64,000 bases of DNA from Tropicimonas sp. IMCC34043 (GTDB lineage Bacteria; Pseudomonadota; Alphaproteobacteria; Rhodobacterales; Rhodobacteraceae): contig NZ_QMEK01000005.1 in NCBI RefSeq assembly GCF_003390845.1, forward strand, positions 1-64,000. Reading direction: 5' to 3'. The translations under genes were made by a program, and so were the position numbers. Position 1 is the first letter of the stretch; every line of letters begins with the position of its first letter. This document shows, in pieces, positions 8,925 to 17,550 of this stretch. The notes below the pieces were generated by a model, which was not told where the DNA came from, did no database searches, and saw only the letters and a program-made list of their open reading frames with translations.

Positions 8925-10004
8925 TCATTTTTCCGGCAGCGGCACGCTCGAGTCTCGCACGACCAGCCGGCACGGCGTGCGGACGATCCCCGGCTCGACC
9001 GCCTTGCCGTCGATCATGTCGAGCATCGCGTGCCCTGCCGTCTGGCCGAGGTCGAACAACCCCATGTCCACCGTCGTCAGCGGCGGGCGCGTGGCCTTGG
9101 CAAAGATCTCCCAGTTGTCGTAACCGACCACCGACACGTCCTGCGGCACCCGCAGGCCAAGCAGGGTCAGCCCGTCGATCACGCCGCGCGCGATCTGGTC
9201 GTTGCCACAGAAGAAGGCGTCGGGACGCTCTGCCGGACTGTCGGGCCCGAACATGGCTTGCGCCGTGCGATAGCCGAAATCCTCCGACCAGTCCCCGAAC
9301 ATGGCATGACCGAAGGGCGCGAGCCCGTGCTCGTGCAGAACCTCTTGCCAGCCCTGCGCGCGCACCCCGGTGGCCGCAAACTCCCGTGGCCCGGTCAGGT
9401 GGGCAATCCGCCGCCGCCCGACCTCGACCAGATGCGTCACGGCGGCGCGCGCACCGCCGAGGTCGTCGGGCACGAAGCCCACCGCACCGGGCGGGCAGGC
9501 CGCGTTGACATAGATCACAGGAACGTTCTGCTGCGGCACCTCGATCGGCAGTGCGCGGTCGATACGCTTGCCGGCGACGATCAGCCCGTCGACGCATTTC
9601 TCTTCCATCGCCTGAAGGTTCAGCCGCGTCCGCTCCGGGTCGTTCTCGCCGGCGCAGAGGAACACCGAGACACCCCGGTCGACCATGCCCGTGGCAAGTC
9701 CCGCGGCGATCGGAAGGGTGAAGCGGCCATAGGTGTCGGTGGTCAGCAGTCCGAGGGTGAACGACCGCCGCCTGACCAGCCCGCGCGCCATCGAATTCGG
9801 CCGGTACCCCAGCTGGCCGGCGGCCGCGCGCACCCGTTCCCGCGTCGCCTCGGTCATGCGCCCGACATCGTTCAGGGCACGCGAAGCCGTCGTGACGCTG
9901 ACGCCCGCAAGGGCCGCGACGTCCCGAATCGTGATCCGCGCAGTCATCCTGTGGCCCGGTTCGGACCCCCGAGGAGTCAACGGCTCCGACTCATCATCCG
10001 GCAA
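8925..10004 (-). CDS. LacI family transcriptional regulator
   Basis: This LacI/GalR repressor has an N-terminal helix-turn-helix and hinge (ITIRDVAALAGVSVTTASRA, then LGYRPNSMARGL) and a periplasmic-binding-like sugar sensor domain. I use the TTG at 10004 because GGAGG lies eight bases upstream, giving 359 residues. The ATG at 9947 would give the canonical 340-residue form but has only an AGG immediately adjacent. It sits directly upstream of the importer on the same strand and presumably represses it until sugar binds. An imperfect dyad 33 bp upstream of the start is a candidate autoregulatory operator. Confidence 0.9.
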   Translation of the reverse strand: MPDDESEPLTPRGSEPGHRMTARITIRDVAALAGVSVTTASRALNDVGRMTEATRERVRAAAGQLGYRPNSMARGLVRRRSFTLGLLTTDTYGRFTLPIAAGLATGMVDRGVSVFLCAGENDPERTRLNLQAMEEKCVDGLIVAGKRIDRALPIEVPQQNVPVIYVNAACPPGAVGFVPDDLGGARAAVTHLVEVGRRRIAHLTGPREFAATGVRAQGWQEVLHEHGLAPFGHAMFGDWSEDFGYRTAQAMFGPDSPAERPDAFFCGNDQIARGVIDGLTLLGLRVPQDVSVVGYDNWEIFAKATRPPLTTVDMGLFDLGQTAGHAMLDMIDGKAVEPGIVRTPCRLVVRDSSVPLPEK

Positions 10005-10036
10005 GAGAATGTCCTCCAGCTTCCCAAGTGAGCAAT

Positions 10037-10059
10037 CGTTGTCTCAACTTGGGATAACG
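10037..10059. promoter_or_regulatory. Candidate LacI-type operator upstream of the lacI-family gene
   Basis: CGTTGTCTCAA and TTGGGATAACG form an imperfect inverted repeat: 11-base arms, nine of eleven positions paired, one central base. It lies 33 bp upstream of the regulator's TTG start. AACGTTT also occurs twice just upstream. LacI-family members often bind their own promoters at such dyads, but no second copy was found in front of the binding-protein gene. Confidence 0.4.
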
Positions 10060-10470
10060 TTTGCGCACTCAACGTTTCACAATGGGTTTGGCCTGTCAAT
10101 CCCGCATTGGCGACCCGCCAGCCGCGCCACCCGCGGGGGAACCGGAACTCCGTCGGGCACGTTCCGGGGTCCATGGGTGCTGTAAAGCGCTGCTATCCGC
10201 CCTCAGTCGGCTCCTCCGCCCCGCCCACGACACCGGCCGATGCAGCATCGATCGATTGCATTCCGGCCCCTCGATCTGGCGCTATCGGATTGTCCATGAC
10301 CGTCGAGGGGCCTATTCATCGCGTGACCGGGAACACCCGATCGAGCCTGATTCGACAGGTTGACGTCCGAAGCCACGACAGCGTAACCGGGACCGACGCC
10401 TCCGAAGAGGCGCCAGAAGTCCGTTCAGACATCCGAGCCTCCGCTTTGGACACAGCCCCTGGAGACCAAG
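10060..10470. other. Intergenic stretch with no convincing gene
   Basis: This gap separates the LacI-family start from the SOUL lipoprotein gene. Open frames here are short, proline/arginine-rich and have no recognisable domains or good ribosome binding sites. It contains TTGACG at 10360-10365 with only a weak -10, and one GGAAC-N17-CGTT match at 10138-10163 on the plus strand. That match lies 308 bp before the next gene and could be chance. Confidence 0.5.
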
Positions 10471-11100
10471 ATGCCGCCACGTGCCGCCAGGACCATCGTC
10501 GCCTTTGCCGGTCTCCTGACCGTCGCCGCCTGCTCGGTTTTCGGGGGTCAGGCGGCACCCGAACCGAAATACACCGTGGTCATCGCGGAAGACCCCTTCG
10601 AGGTCCGCGACTATGGTGAAATGGTCGTCGTGAAGACGACGATAGCCGATGGCTCGAACCCCGCGTTCCGGCGTCTGTTCGATTACATCTCGGGCCAGAA
10701 CGAGGGCTCCCGCAAGATCGCCATGACCGCGCCCGTTTTGACCGGCGACGCGGCAGAGGGAACGAAGATTGCGATGACGGCCCCCGTCCTGCAAAGCCGC
10801 GAGGGACCCCGCGAAATGATCTTCATCCTGACCGACGCGTTCACCGCTGAAACCGCTCCGGTGCCGACAAACCCGAAGGTCTCGCTGGGCGCAATCCCGG
10901 CACGCCGGGTTGCTGTGGTGCGCTATTCGGGTTCGATGAACGGCAAGGCGGCCTTTGCGGAAGCCCGGTTGCGGGAGTGGATGGGGATCAAAGGCCTGCA
11001 GCCCAGGGGTCCGGCCGAGGTTGCAGGATATAACCCGCCCTGGACCGTGCCCGCCTATCGCCGCAACGAGGTCATGATCCCGGTCGCAACCGAAAAGTGA
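10471..11100 (+). CDS. SOUL family haem-binding lipoprotein
   Basis: This 209-residue protein belongs to the SOUL/HBP haem-binding family. The N-terminus is a lipoprotein signal (hydrophobic stretch ending VAAC, with Cys21 as the lipidation site), so it should be membrane-anchored and face the periplasm. The family block EVRDYGEMVV is present, as is the KIAMTAPVL loop, which occurs twice 22 residues apart, as in many bacterial SOUL proteins. It is followed after one base by an AraC-type regulator. Haem or tetrapyrrole binding is the family property; the physiological role of bacterial members is not settled. Confidence 0.85.
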   Translation: MPPRAARTIVAFAGLLTVAACSVFGGQAAPEPKYTVVIAEDPFEVRDYGEMVVVKTTIADGSNPAFRRLFDYISGQNEGSRKIAMTAPVLTGDAAEGTKIAMTAPVLQSREGPREMIFILTDAFTAETAPVPTNPKVSLGAIPARRVAVVRYSGSMNGKAAFAEARLREWMGIKGLQPRGPAEVAGYNPPWTVPAYRRNEVMIPVATEK

Positions 11101-11101
11101 C

Positions 11102-11908
11102 ATGCGGCACAATCGCTATCATCACCTCAGTTGGCTTCACGGGATCGAACTTTTCGAAGCCGCGTTCAGCACCCAGACCTTTGCGCGACATGCACATGAA
11201 GGTTTCGCCATCGGTGCCATTGCCGAAGGTGCAGGTGGTTACGTCTGCCGGGGCGAAAGCATGGTGCTGCCTGCCGGATCCCTTTCGTTGATGAACCCCG
11301 AAGAGGCCCATACCGGCCACGCCGCATCCGACCGGGTGCGCTATAACATGCTCTATGCATCCGAGGCAGCCGTGCGCAAGGTACTGGGGCTGCGCGACCT
11401 GCCTGGCTTTCCGGCCGTTGCGCCACAGGATCGGGGGCTGAATCTGACTCAGGCGCTTGCCCGTCTGGCCGGATGTCTGAACGACGCCGAGTCCATCGAT
11501 CATCGGCTTGCGACCGAAGAAGCGGTGCACGAGGTTCTGGCGCGCGCCTTCACCCATTACGGCCGGGCAGAGCTGCGCCCGGCAGGCCGTGAACCGGCCG
11601 CCATCCGCCTCCTTCGTGACCGCATCGCCTGCGGGGTCGCCGAGGGCCGGGCCCTGTCGCTCGCCGATCTGGCCGCCGAGACCCGATTGAGCCCATCCTA
11701 TCTGATCCGCGCGACCGTCCGGGCAACCGGCGTCACACCGCATGGCCATGTGCTGCGCACCCGGCTCGATCATGCGCGTCGCCTGCTGCTGGAGGGCGCA
11801 CCCGCGGCCGACGCCGCCGTTGCCGCAGGGTTTTGCGATCAGGCGCATCTGATCCGTCAGTTCCGGCGCCACTATGGCGTGACGCCCGGCGCGTTGATCC
11901 GGCACTGA
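11102..11908 (+). CDS. AraC family transcriptional regulator
   Basis: This 268-residue protein has an N-terminal cupin-like AraC ligand/dimerisation domain (FARHAHEGFAIGAI, then LPAGSLSLMNPEEAHTG). A C-terminal pair of helix-turn-helix motifs follows (LSLADLAAETRLSPSYLIRA and AAVAAGFCDQAHLIRQFRRH). The ATG lies one base after the SOUL stop, implying coupled translation. The DUF2000 gene begins 69 bp downstream on the same strand, and AraC regulators of this subfamily are often found next to DUF2000 genes. The effector is unknown. Confidence 0.9.
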   Translation: MRHNRYHHLSWLHGIELFEAAFSTQTFARHAHEGFAIGAIAEGAGGYVCRGESMVLPAGSLSLMNPEEAHTGHAASDRVRYNMLYASEAAVRKVLGLRDLPGFPAVAPQDRGLNLTQALARLAGCLNDAESIDHRLATEEAVHEVLARAFTHYGRAELRPAGREPAAIRLLRDRIACGVAEGRALSLADLAAETRLSPSYLIRATVRATGVTPHGHVLRTRLDHARRLLLEGAPAADAAVAAGFCDQAHLIRQFRRHYGVTPGALIRH

Positions 11909-11977
11909 TCAGGTCAATTTCGTCCAATCCCCACTGACCGAAGACATGGCAAAGCGCCTCCGAAAGGAACCACGCCC

Positions 11978-12379
11978 ATGTCATTCAAACCCGTCATCAT
12001 CCTTGCCGACGATCTGCCCATTGGCCTCAAGGCCAATTTCGCTGCCGTCCTCGGCATGAGCCTTGGCCAGCTTTGCCCCGACCTGGTGGGGGCGGATACA
12101 CCGACGCAGGACAGCGTCCAGATTGCAGGCATCACCACCGTCGCGCTGCCGATCCTTTGCGCCCCGGCCGCCGATCTGCCCGCATTGTTCGAGGCCGCGG
12201 CCGATCTGCCGGTGCGCCTGGCCTATATGCGGGCCGCATTCGAGGCGCGGGACTATGCGGATTATACCACGCGTATTGCCGCTGCACCGCTGACAGGGCA
12301 CGAGCCGCAGGCGATCCTGCTGGCCGGACCGCGCAAGGCGGTCGACCGCACCTGTGGCCGCCTGCCGCTGCTGCGCTGA
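11978..12379 (+). CDS. DUF2000 family protein
   Basis: This 133-residue protein matches DUF2000, a small family of unknown function with a fold related to peptidyl-tRNA hydrolase II. The conserved opening VIILADDLPIGLKANFAAVL and the mid-protein GITTVALPIL are visible. There is no signal peptide or membrane segment, so it is cytoplasmic. It follows the AraC-family regulator, which is a candidate controller. I cannot assign a substrate. Confidence 0.8.
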   Translation: MSFKPVIILADDLPIGLKANFAAVLGMSLGQLCPDLVGADTPTQDSVQIAGITTVALPILCAPAADLPALFEAAADLPVRLAYMRAAFEARDYADYTTRIAAAPLTGHEPQAILLAGPRKAVDRTCGRLPLLR

Positions 12380-12387
12380 ATGGGCAA

Positions 12388-12412
12388 CGGGCGGGATCAG
12401 ATCTCCCGCCCG
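12388..12412. terminator. Hairpin between convergent DUF2000 and phoX genes
   Basis: CGGGCGGGA and TCCCGCCCG form a perfect nine-base stem around a seven-base loop in the 87-bp gap between two converging genes. There is no clear T tract, so it may act as a bidirectional terminator or as a 3' end stabiliser. Confidence 0.5.
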
Positions 12413-12466
12413 GTGCAGAAACTTTCGCCGACAGACGCTTCGAGGCTGCGTCCGTCCGCTATCCGC

Positions 12467-14431
12467 CTAGACGCCGATCTTGCCGGCGTCGGTCCGGGTC
12501 AGCACGACCAGCGAGGGTCGTGCCTGCCCGCCTTTGGCAAAGTCCGGCCAGGTCGTGCCCTGTTCGTCATAGGCCTCGGCATCCTCGTCGTCCTCAAGGC
12601 GCAGCTCGCCCGGATGCTGCACCGAAATGAACAGCGATGTCCCGTCCGGCGTGAAGGCCGGCGAGCAGCATTCCGAACCGACGGGCGGCACATAGAACAG
12701 TTTCGACAGGCCGCGGGTCTCGCCAACCGTGTCGACCACGAACAAGGCGTCGGCGCCCACCGGCGGCGGGCCATCCGTGGCCACCCAGAGCCGCCCTTCG
12801 GGATCGACGGCAAGGTTGTCGGGGTCGGTGAACCAGCCGTTCTCGCTGGTGCCGGGATGGAACATCGCGCCGTCCTCGGGGTTTTGCGGATCGCCGCAGA
12901 GCACGAAGACGTCCCAGGCAAAGGTGTCGGCTGCGGCATCGCGCTGGCCGTCCTCGCCCGGAGGCGCGAGCTCCAGGATATGTCCGTGCGGGTTGGGCGC
13001 CCGCGGGTTGGCGGCGTTGACCTGCTCGCGTTCGTCGCCTTCGCCTGCCGGCAGACGGTCCTCGCCCTCGGTCATGGCGACATAGATCCGGCCCGTGGCG
13101 GGATGCACGATAAAGCCCTCGGGGCAGTCCATCGGCGTGGCGCCCGTCAGATCGGCCGCGACGCGGGTGTTCAGCACAACCTCGGTCTGACTGGCAAATC
13201 CGGCTTCGGCGGTCAGCGGACCCTCGCCCGCGATCAGCGGCAGCCAGGTCACCGATCCATCGGCATCGAACCGGGCAACCGACAAGGTGCCGTTATCCAG
13301 CAGATCGCGATTGGCGGCGCGATCCGTCGGGTTCCAGGGATCGCGGGTGACAAAACGATAGAGGTATTCGAAGTCGTCATCATCGCCCATGAACACCACG
13401 ACGCGGCCGTCCGGCGCCACGCAGCATTGCGCCCCTTCGTGGGTGAACCGGCCGAGCGCGGTCCGCTTGACCGGCGCAGCCTCGGGATCGAAGGGGTCGA
13501 CCTCCATCACCCAGTCGAACCGCATCCACTCGTTCGGCTCGTCTTCGTAGCGCAGGCGCGGTTCGACCCGCGAGGCCGCATATTCGTCGTTTTCATCCTC
13601 GTCCCAGCCCTGGCGCTCGACCAGTTCCTGATTGGCAAGCGTGGTATAGTCGCCCGCGAAGACATCCATGCCGCCTTCTTCGCCGGACAGGATCGTGCCC
13701 CAGGGGGTGACGCCGCCATTGCAGTTCGAGATCGTGCCGAGCACCAGCTTGCCGGTCGGGTCAGCCTTGGTCTTCAGCCGGTCGTCGCCGGCGGCGGGGC
13801 CCGAGATCGCGATCGGCGTCGACAGGTGGACGCGGCGGTTGAACTTGCTGTCGGTCACAACCCGCCAGCCGTCCTGATCGCGCCTCACCTCGAAGATGCT
13901 AAGACCGGTCGCGGCCATGGCGGCGCGGATCTGATCCTCGGTCATAGCCTCGCGATAGGTCTCGATGTCCATCCCGGGGAACATCAGCCAGGGCGAGGCA
14001 TATTCGTGGCTGACAATCATCAGGCCATGCGCAGAGGCTTCCGCACCCTCGCCGAGGGGCAGGTAGACGGTGAAGTCATTGTTATAGCCGAACTGGCGCG
14101 CGGCGGCGGCACCGTTCAGCGTCTTGATATCAAACTCCGGCGCGTCGGCGAAAAGCGGGTCGCCCCAGCGCAGCAGGATCTGACGCGCGTAGCCCTCCGG
14201 CCAATGGTCGGCGCGGTCGCGCATCCGTGTCAGTTCCGGAAATCCGGCTGTCGGGGAAGCCGCGGCGCTGCGGGGGGCAAGTCCGCCGCCGATTGCGACC
14301 AGACCGGCGCCGGCGACAAACCCCTTCAGGACGCTGCGGCGCCCGTAGCCCTTTTCAAGAATCGAGCCGTAGCTTTCGGCAATGCTGCGCCGCGCGGTCG
14401 GGCGCGGTCTGCTCTTGTTGCGATCGGTCAC
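12467..14431 (-). CDS. phoX: PhoX-family alkaline phosphatase (DUF839), Tat-exported
   Basis: This 654-residue protein matches the PhoX/DUF839 family of calcium- and iron-dependent alkaline phosphatases that release phosphate from organic esters in the periplasm. The N-terminus has a twin-arginine signal (GRRSVLKGFVAGAGL, Arg31-Arg32) about 30 residues in, as is usual for PhoX. I start at the GTG at 14431, which has AAGGAG six bases upstream. An upstream extension would read through a regulatory region carrying a Pho-box-like array. Regulation by phosphate starvation through PhoB is therefore likely. The next gene upstream is glgX, 340 bp away. Confidence 0.88.
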   Translation of the reverse strand: MTDRNKSRPRPTARRSIAESYGSILEKGYGRRSVLKGFVAGAGLVAIGGGLAPRSAAASPTAGFPELTRMRDRADHWPEGYARQILLRWGDPLFADAPEFDIKTLNGAAAARQFGYNNDFTVYLPLGEGAEASAHGLMIVSHEYASPWLMFPGMDIETYREAMTEDQIRAAMAATGLSIFEVRRDQDGWRVVTDSKFNRRVHLSTPIAISGPAAGDDRLKTKADPTGKLVLGTISNCNGGVTPWGTILSGEEGGMDVFAGDYTTLANQELVERQGWDEDENDEYAASRVEPRLRYEDEPNEWMRFDWVMEVDPFDPEAAPVKRTALGRFTHEGAQCCVAPDGRVVVFMGDDDDFEYLYRFVTRDPWNPTDRAANRDLLDNGTLSVARFDADGSVTWLPLIAGEGPLTAEAGFASQTEVVLNTRVAADLTGATPMDCPEGFIVHPATGRIYVAMTEGEDRLPAGEGDEREQVNAANPRAPNPHGHILELAPPGEDGQRDAAADTFAWDVFVLCGDPQNPEDGAMFHPGTSENGWFTDPDNLAVDPEGRLWVATDGPPPVGADALFVVDTVGETRGLSKLFYVPPVGSECCSPAFTPDGTSLFISVQHPGELRLEDDEDAEAYDEQGTTWPDFAKGGQARPSLVVLTRTDAGKIGV

Positions 14432-14448
14432 GAAACTCTCCTTCAGAG

Positions 14449-14482
14449 CATCTGCGTCGCGGCACTCTTGACGACGCAGATG
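14449..14482. promoter_or_regulatory. Perfect 11-bp inverted repeat in the phoX leader
   Basis: CATCTGCGTCG and CGACGCAGATG are exact reverse complements separated by 12 bases. The repeat overlaps the last three bases of the Pho-box array and ends six bases before the AAGGAG of phoX. It could be a second operator or an mRNA hairpin next to the ribosome binding site. Confidence 0.5.
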
Positions 14483-14508
14483 ACCCGGGAGTGACGGTTC
14501 GATGACAT
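14480..14508 (-). promoter_or_regulatory. Pho-box-like triple direct repeat upstream of phoX
   Basis: On the minus strand three seven-base units, ATGTCAT, CCGTCAC and GGGTCAT, recur with exact 11-base spacing. This is the architecture of PhoB sites (CTGTCAT units separated by four bases). The array lies 49-77 bases upstream of the GTG start of the PhoX gene, where a PhoB-activated promoter is expected. Confidence 0.6.
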
Positions 14509-14771
14509 TCCGCCCGCAGTGGAACGATAACCCGCGCCTTGAGAGTGTATTGCCAGAACTCCTGCGGGCTGTCCTGCCAGGGATTGCTCGTCCACCCCTT
14601 GTCAGAACCCGGCGGGTGGCGGCGTCGAACGGCGCAGCCCGAACAATCGCCCGCCGGGGTTGCCAGCGTCGGCTTGGCGGTGTCCGCGTTCGGCCCGGAA
14701 CATGCGCGTAGCGCGCAGGTGCCATCGGGCAGGCGCGGCAGGGTCCGCACCGATCTGTAATCGCAACCGGC
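14509..14771. other. Gap between the phoX control region and glgX
   Basis: These 263 bases follow the end of glgX on the minus strand. I see no coding frame with a domain and no strong terminator hairpin in it. Part of the phoX promoter probably extends into it. Confidence 0.4.
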
Positions 14772-16841
14772 CTATGTGGCGGCGCCCGCTGTCAGGACGA
14801 CGACACTTTGCCAGCCGACGGTCAGGCAGTGCCCGCCCAGCTCCGGCAAGGCATCGCCCTCGCCCCGGCTGTCATAGCGCGGGGTCCAGTCGGCATCGGG
14901 CAGAGTGAATTCGATATCGTCGCCGCCATTCAGAATGGTCAGAACCTCCGGCCCGTCCTCTGTCCGCACGCGCAGCGCAAAGCAGGTGAGCCCCGCTTCC
15001 AGCCAATCATCCTGCGACATCTCGTGCCCCGCCGGGTGGTGCCAGGTCGTGCGATTTCGCCCTGCCTTGTCCGCGCCGGTGGCAAAGCGGGGGTGAACCA
15101 TTTCGCCGAGTTCCGCGCGCAGCGCCATGACCCGGGACACCCGATCCAGAAGTCGCGGGTTGGCCGCGTCCCAATCAAGCCAGGTCGTTTCGTTGTCCTG
15201 ACAATAGCTGTTGTTGTTGCCGTTCTGGCTCTGGCCGAATTCGTCGCCAGCGAGGATCATCGGCACGCCCTGGGCGATGGCGATGGTCGAGAGCATGGCC
15301 GCGACGCGGCGTTCGCGCGCCTCCAGAATGCCGGGAGCGTCTGTCGGCCCTTCGACGCCGAGATTGTCGGAGATATTGTTGTCATGCCCGTCCCGACCAT
15401 CCTCGCCGTTCGCCTGATTGTGCTTGTCGCGATAGCTGACCGTATCCCAAAGCGTGAAACCGTCATGTGCGGCAACGAAGTTGACCGATGACGTGGCGGG
15501 GCGCTGGCTGTGGTTGAACTGCACGGGCGAGCCCGAGAGCCGCTCGGCCAGCGCCGGGACGAGGCCGGGATCGCGCCGCCAGAAAGCCCGTATGTCATCG
15601 CGCGCCTTGTCGTTCCACTCGCGAAACGGCCAGGGGAAACCGCCGACCTGATAGCCGCCTTCGCCAATGTCCCAGGGCTCGGCAATCAGCTTGACCGAAG
15701 ACAGGACGGGATCCTGCCGGATGGCCGCGAAGAACGCACCATCGCGTTCGAACCCCATGCTCTCGCGCCCGAGGGTCGAGGCAAGGTCAAAGCGGAAACC
15801 GTCGACATGCATCACCTCGACCCAATAGCGCAGGCTGTCCAGCACCATGCGCAGGACCATGGGATGCGCCACATTGACCGTGTTGCCGGTGCCGGTGGTG
15901 TCGAAAGTGTGGCGCGGATCGTCCGGCGACAGCAGGTAATAACTCGCGTTGTCGATACCGCGGAACGACAGGGTCGGGCCCTTCTGGTTGCCCTCGCAGG
16001 TGTGGTTGTAGACCACGTCGAGGATCACCTCGATGCCCGCGCGATGAAAACGGTCGATGGCCGACTGAACCTCGCGGATATGCCCGGTCTTCAGATAGGG
16101 GGCGTGGGGCGCAAAGAACGACAGCGTGTTATAGCCCCAATAGTTCGACAGACCCTTGTCGATCAGATGGCGGTCATTGGCAAAGGCATGGATCGGCAAC
16201 AGCTCGATCGCCGTCACGCCGATCCGGTGCAGGTGTTCGATGATCGGATCGGAGGCAAGCCCGACGAAATTGCCCCGGTCCGCCTCGGCGAGCCCGGGAT
16301 GGCGCATGGTCAGGCCCTTGACGTGCGCTTCGTAGATGACGGAGCGTTCCCAGCGGTGTCTGAGAGCGTTGCGCTGATCCCATTCATAGCTTGCATCGAC
16401 GACGACACCCTTCGGGACGAAGCCGGCCGAGTCGCGGTCGTCGAAGGTCCTGTCGTCCTCGCCGACCTTGTAGCCGAACAGACTGTCATCCCAGACAATC
16501 GCGCCGCTGATCTCGCGCGCATAGGGATCGAGCAGCAGCTTGTTGGGGTTGAAGCGGTGCCCCTGATCGGGCGCATAGGGGCCATGGACACGGTAGCCAT
16601 AGACCTGACCGGACCCGATGCCGGGGACAAAGCCATACCAGATGCCGCCCTCCATCTCCGGCAAGGCGATCCGAGCCGTTTCAACCTGCCCCGTCTCGTC
16701 AAAGAGGCAAAGCTCGACCTTCTCGGCATTTTGCGAGAACAGGGCAAAATTCGTCCCGTCGTCGCGCGGGGTGGCGCCAAGCGTGTCAGGGCGCGCAAGG
16801 GTCTTGTCGAAGGCCGGTGCCGGCCAGGTCTTGTCATTCAT
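14772..16841 (-). CDS. glgX: Glycogen debranching enzyme GlgX
   Basis: This 689-residue GH13 isoamylase-type enzyme would cleave alpha-1,6 branches of limit-dextrin glycogen in the cytoplasm. It has the N-terminal CBM48 region ([19 protein letters not shown]). The GH13 motifs are [15 protein letters not shown] with the catalytic Asp, IAEPWDIG with the acid/base Glu, and FVAAHDG with the transition-state Asp. The ATG at 16841 is preferred over a GTG three bases upstream. No other glg genes are in the window, so it appears to be a stand-alone copy beside phoX. Confidence 0.93.
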   Translation of the reverse strand: MNDKTWPAPAFDKTLARPDTLGATPRDDGTNFALFSQNAEKVELCLFDETGQVETARIALPEMEGGIWYGFVPGIGSGQVYGYRVHGPYAPDQGHRFNPNKLLLDPYAREISGAIVWDDSLFGYKVGEDDRTFDDRDSAGFVPKGVVVDASYEWDQRNALRHRWERSVIYEAHVKGLTMRHPGLAEADRGNFVGLASDPIIEHLHRIGVTAIELLPIHAFANDRHLIDKGLSNYWGYNTLSFFAPHAPYLKTGHIREVQSAIDRFHRAGIEVILDVVYNHTCEGNQKGPTLSFRGIDNASYYLLSPDDPRHTFDTTGTGNTVNVAHPMVLRMVLDSLRYWVEVMHVDGFRFDLASTLGRESMGFERDGAFFAAIRQDPVLSSVKLIAEPWDIGEGGYQVGGFPWPFREWNDKARDDIRAFWRRDPGLVPALAERLSGSPVQFNHSQRPATSSVNFVAAHDGFTLWDTVSYRDKHNQANGEDGRDGHDNNISDNLGVEGPTDAPGILEARERRVAAMLSTIAIAQGVPMILAGDEFGQSQNGNNNSYCQDNETTWLDWDAANPRLLDRVSRVMALRAELGEMVHPRFATGADKAGRNRTTWHHPAGHEMSQDDWLEAGLTCFALRVRTEDGPEVLTILNGGDDIEFTLPDADWTPRYDSRGEGDALPELGGHCLTVGWQSVVVLTAGAAT

Positions 16842-17157
16842 CACGATACCCGGATTTTCTGGTAAGAGCGGTAGGCGAGCGCCGAGGCTGAGTGAATTTC
16901 GGACGCCCGGTCTCGGGGTCCGGTCTCAGGAATGGTGGGTGTTATGCGCCGCATGGCGCCCTGACCGACACGACACCACCCGGCAGCAGCACGTTGCTGC
17001 GATGGACAGAACTCGTTGCAGATTGACGGCATGCCGGATCCGGCCGGCGTGCCGACATTGCGCCCGACAACGGCCCCTCGTCATCCGCTGGCAGACAGAC
17101 CGAGGCGAGAGCCTCCGCGATGGTGCCAGCACGGATGTCCGGCCGAATTCAGTGCCC
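16842..17157. other. Intergenic stretch with no convincing gene
   Basis: This gap of just over 300 bp lies between the glgX start and the end of the PLDc_N peptide gene. Frames here are arginine/proline-rich shadows without domains. It presumably holds the glgX promoter, but I could not identify clear -35/-10 elements. Confidence 0.4.
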
Positions 17158-17346
17158 TCAGAGCGTCTCGGTCTGCGACCGCGGTCCGGCGAACAGCCAG
17201 ATCAGGAAGCCGATCAGCGGCAGAACGATCACCAGAAGGCACCATAGCACCTTCGATCCGGTGCCGACACGCGAGCCCACGATCGAGACAATCGCCCAGA
17301 TGTCGAGCACGAGGACGATCAGCCCTCCGATACCACCAAATGCCAT
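17158..17346 (-). CDS. Small PLDc_N-domain membrane protein
   Basis: This 62-residue protein has two hydrophobic segments separated by a short basic stretch. It matches the PLDc_N (phospholipase D nuclease N-terminal / cardiolipin-synthase N-terminal) domain: IGGLIVLVLDIWAIVSIV, then LWCLLVIVLPLIGFLIWLFAG followed by PRSQTETL. The start ATG at 17346 has AGGAGA upstream; the longer frame is non-homologous. Stand-alone PLDc_N proteins are small inner-membrane proteins of unknown function, often linked to envelope stress. No catalytic HKD domain is present. Confidence 0.75.
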   Translation of the reverse strand: MAFGGIGGLIVLVLDIWAIVSIVGSRVGTGSKVLWCLLVIVLPLIGFLIWLFAGPRSQTETL

Positions 17347-17550
17347 AACGGAACTCTCCTGTTTTTCCGGTGTGCCCTGTAGCGAGGGTCTGCAGGGTAA
17401 TTCCGGTGGAGCGGAAATGTTCCACACTTTGCCGCTTCGGGCAGAGGTCTCGGGCCGGGGCTGACGTGGCGGCGTCGCCCAAAAGGAAATCCCGCGCGCC
17501 AACGCGCGCCATCAAGACGCGCACAAATCCGGGGCGGGAAAGTTTCGTCC

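Noticed and set aside
10138-10163. An exact GGAAC-N17-CGTT match on the plus strand upstream of the SOUL gene
   Set aside because: It is 308 bases before the gene, no stress gene is near, and about one match is expected by chance in 64 kb.
17347-17550. A possible EcfG promoter before the PLDc_N gene (GGAAC on the minus strand)
   Set aside because: No CGTT occurs 16 or 17 bases downstream of it.
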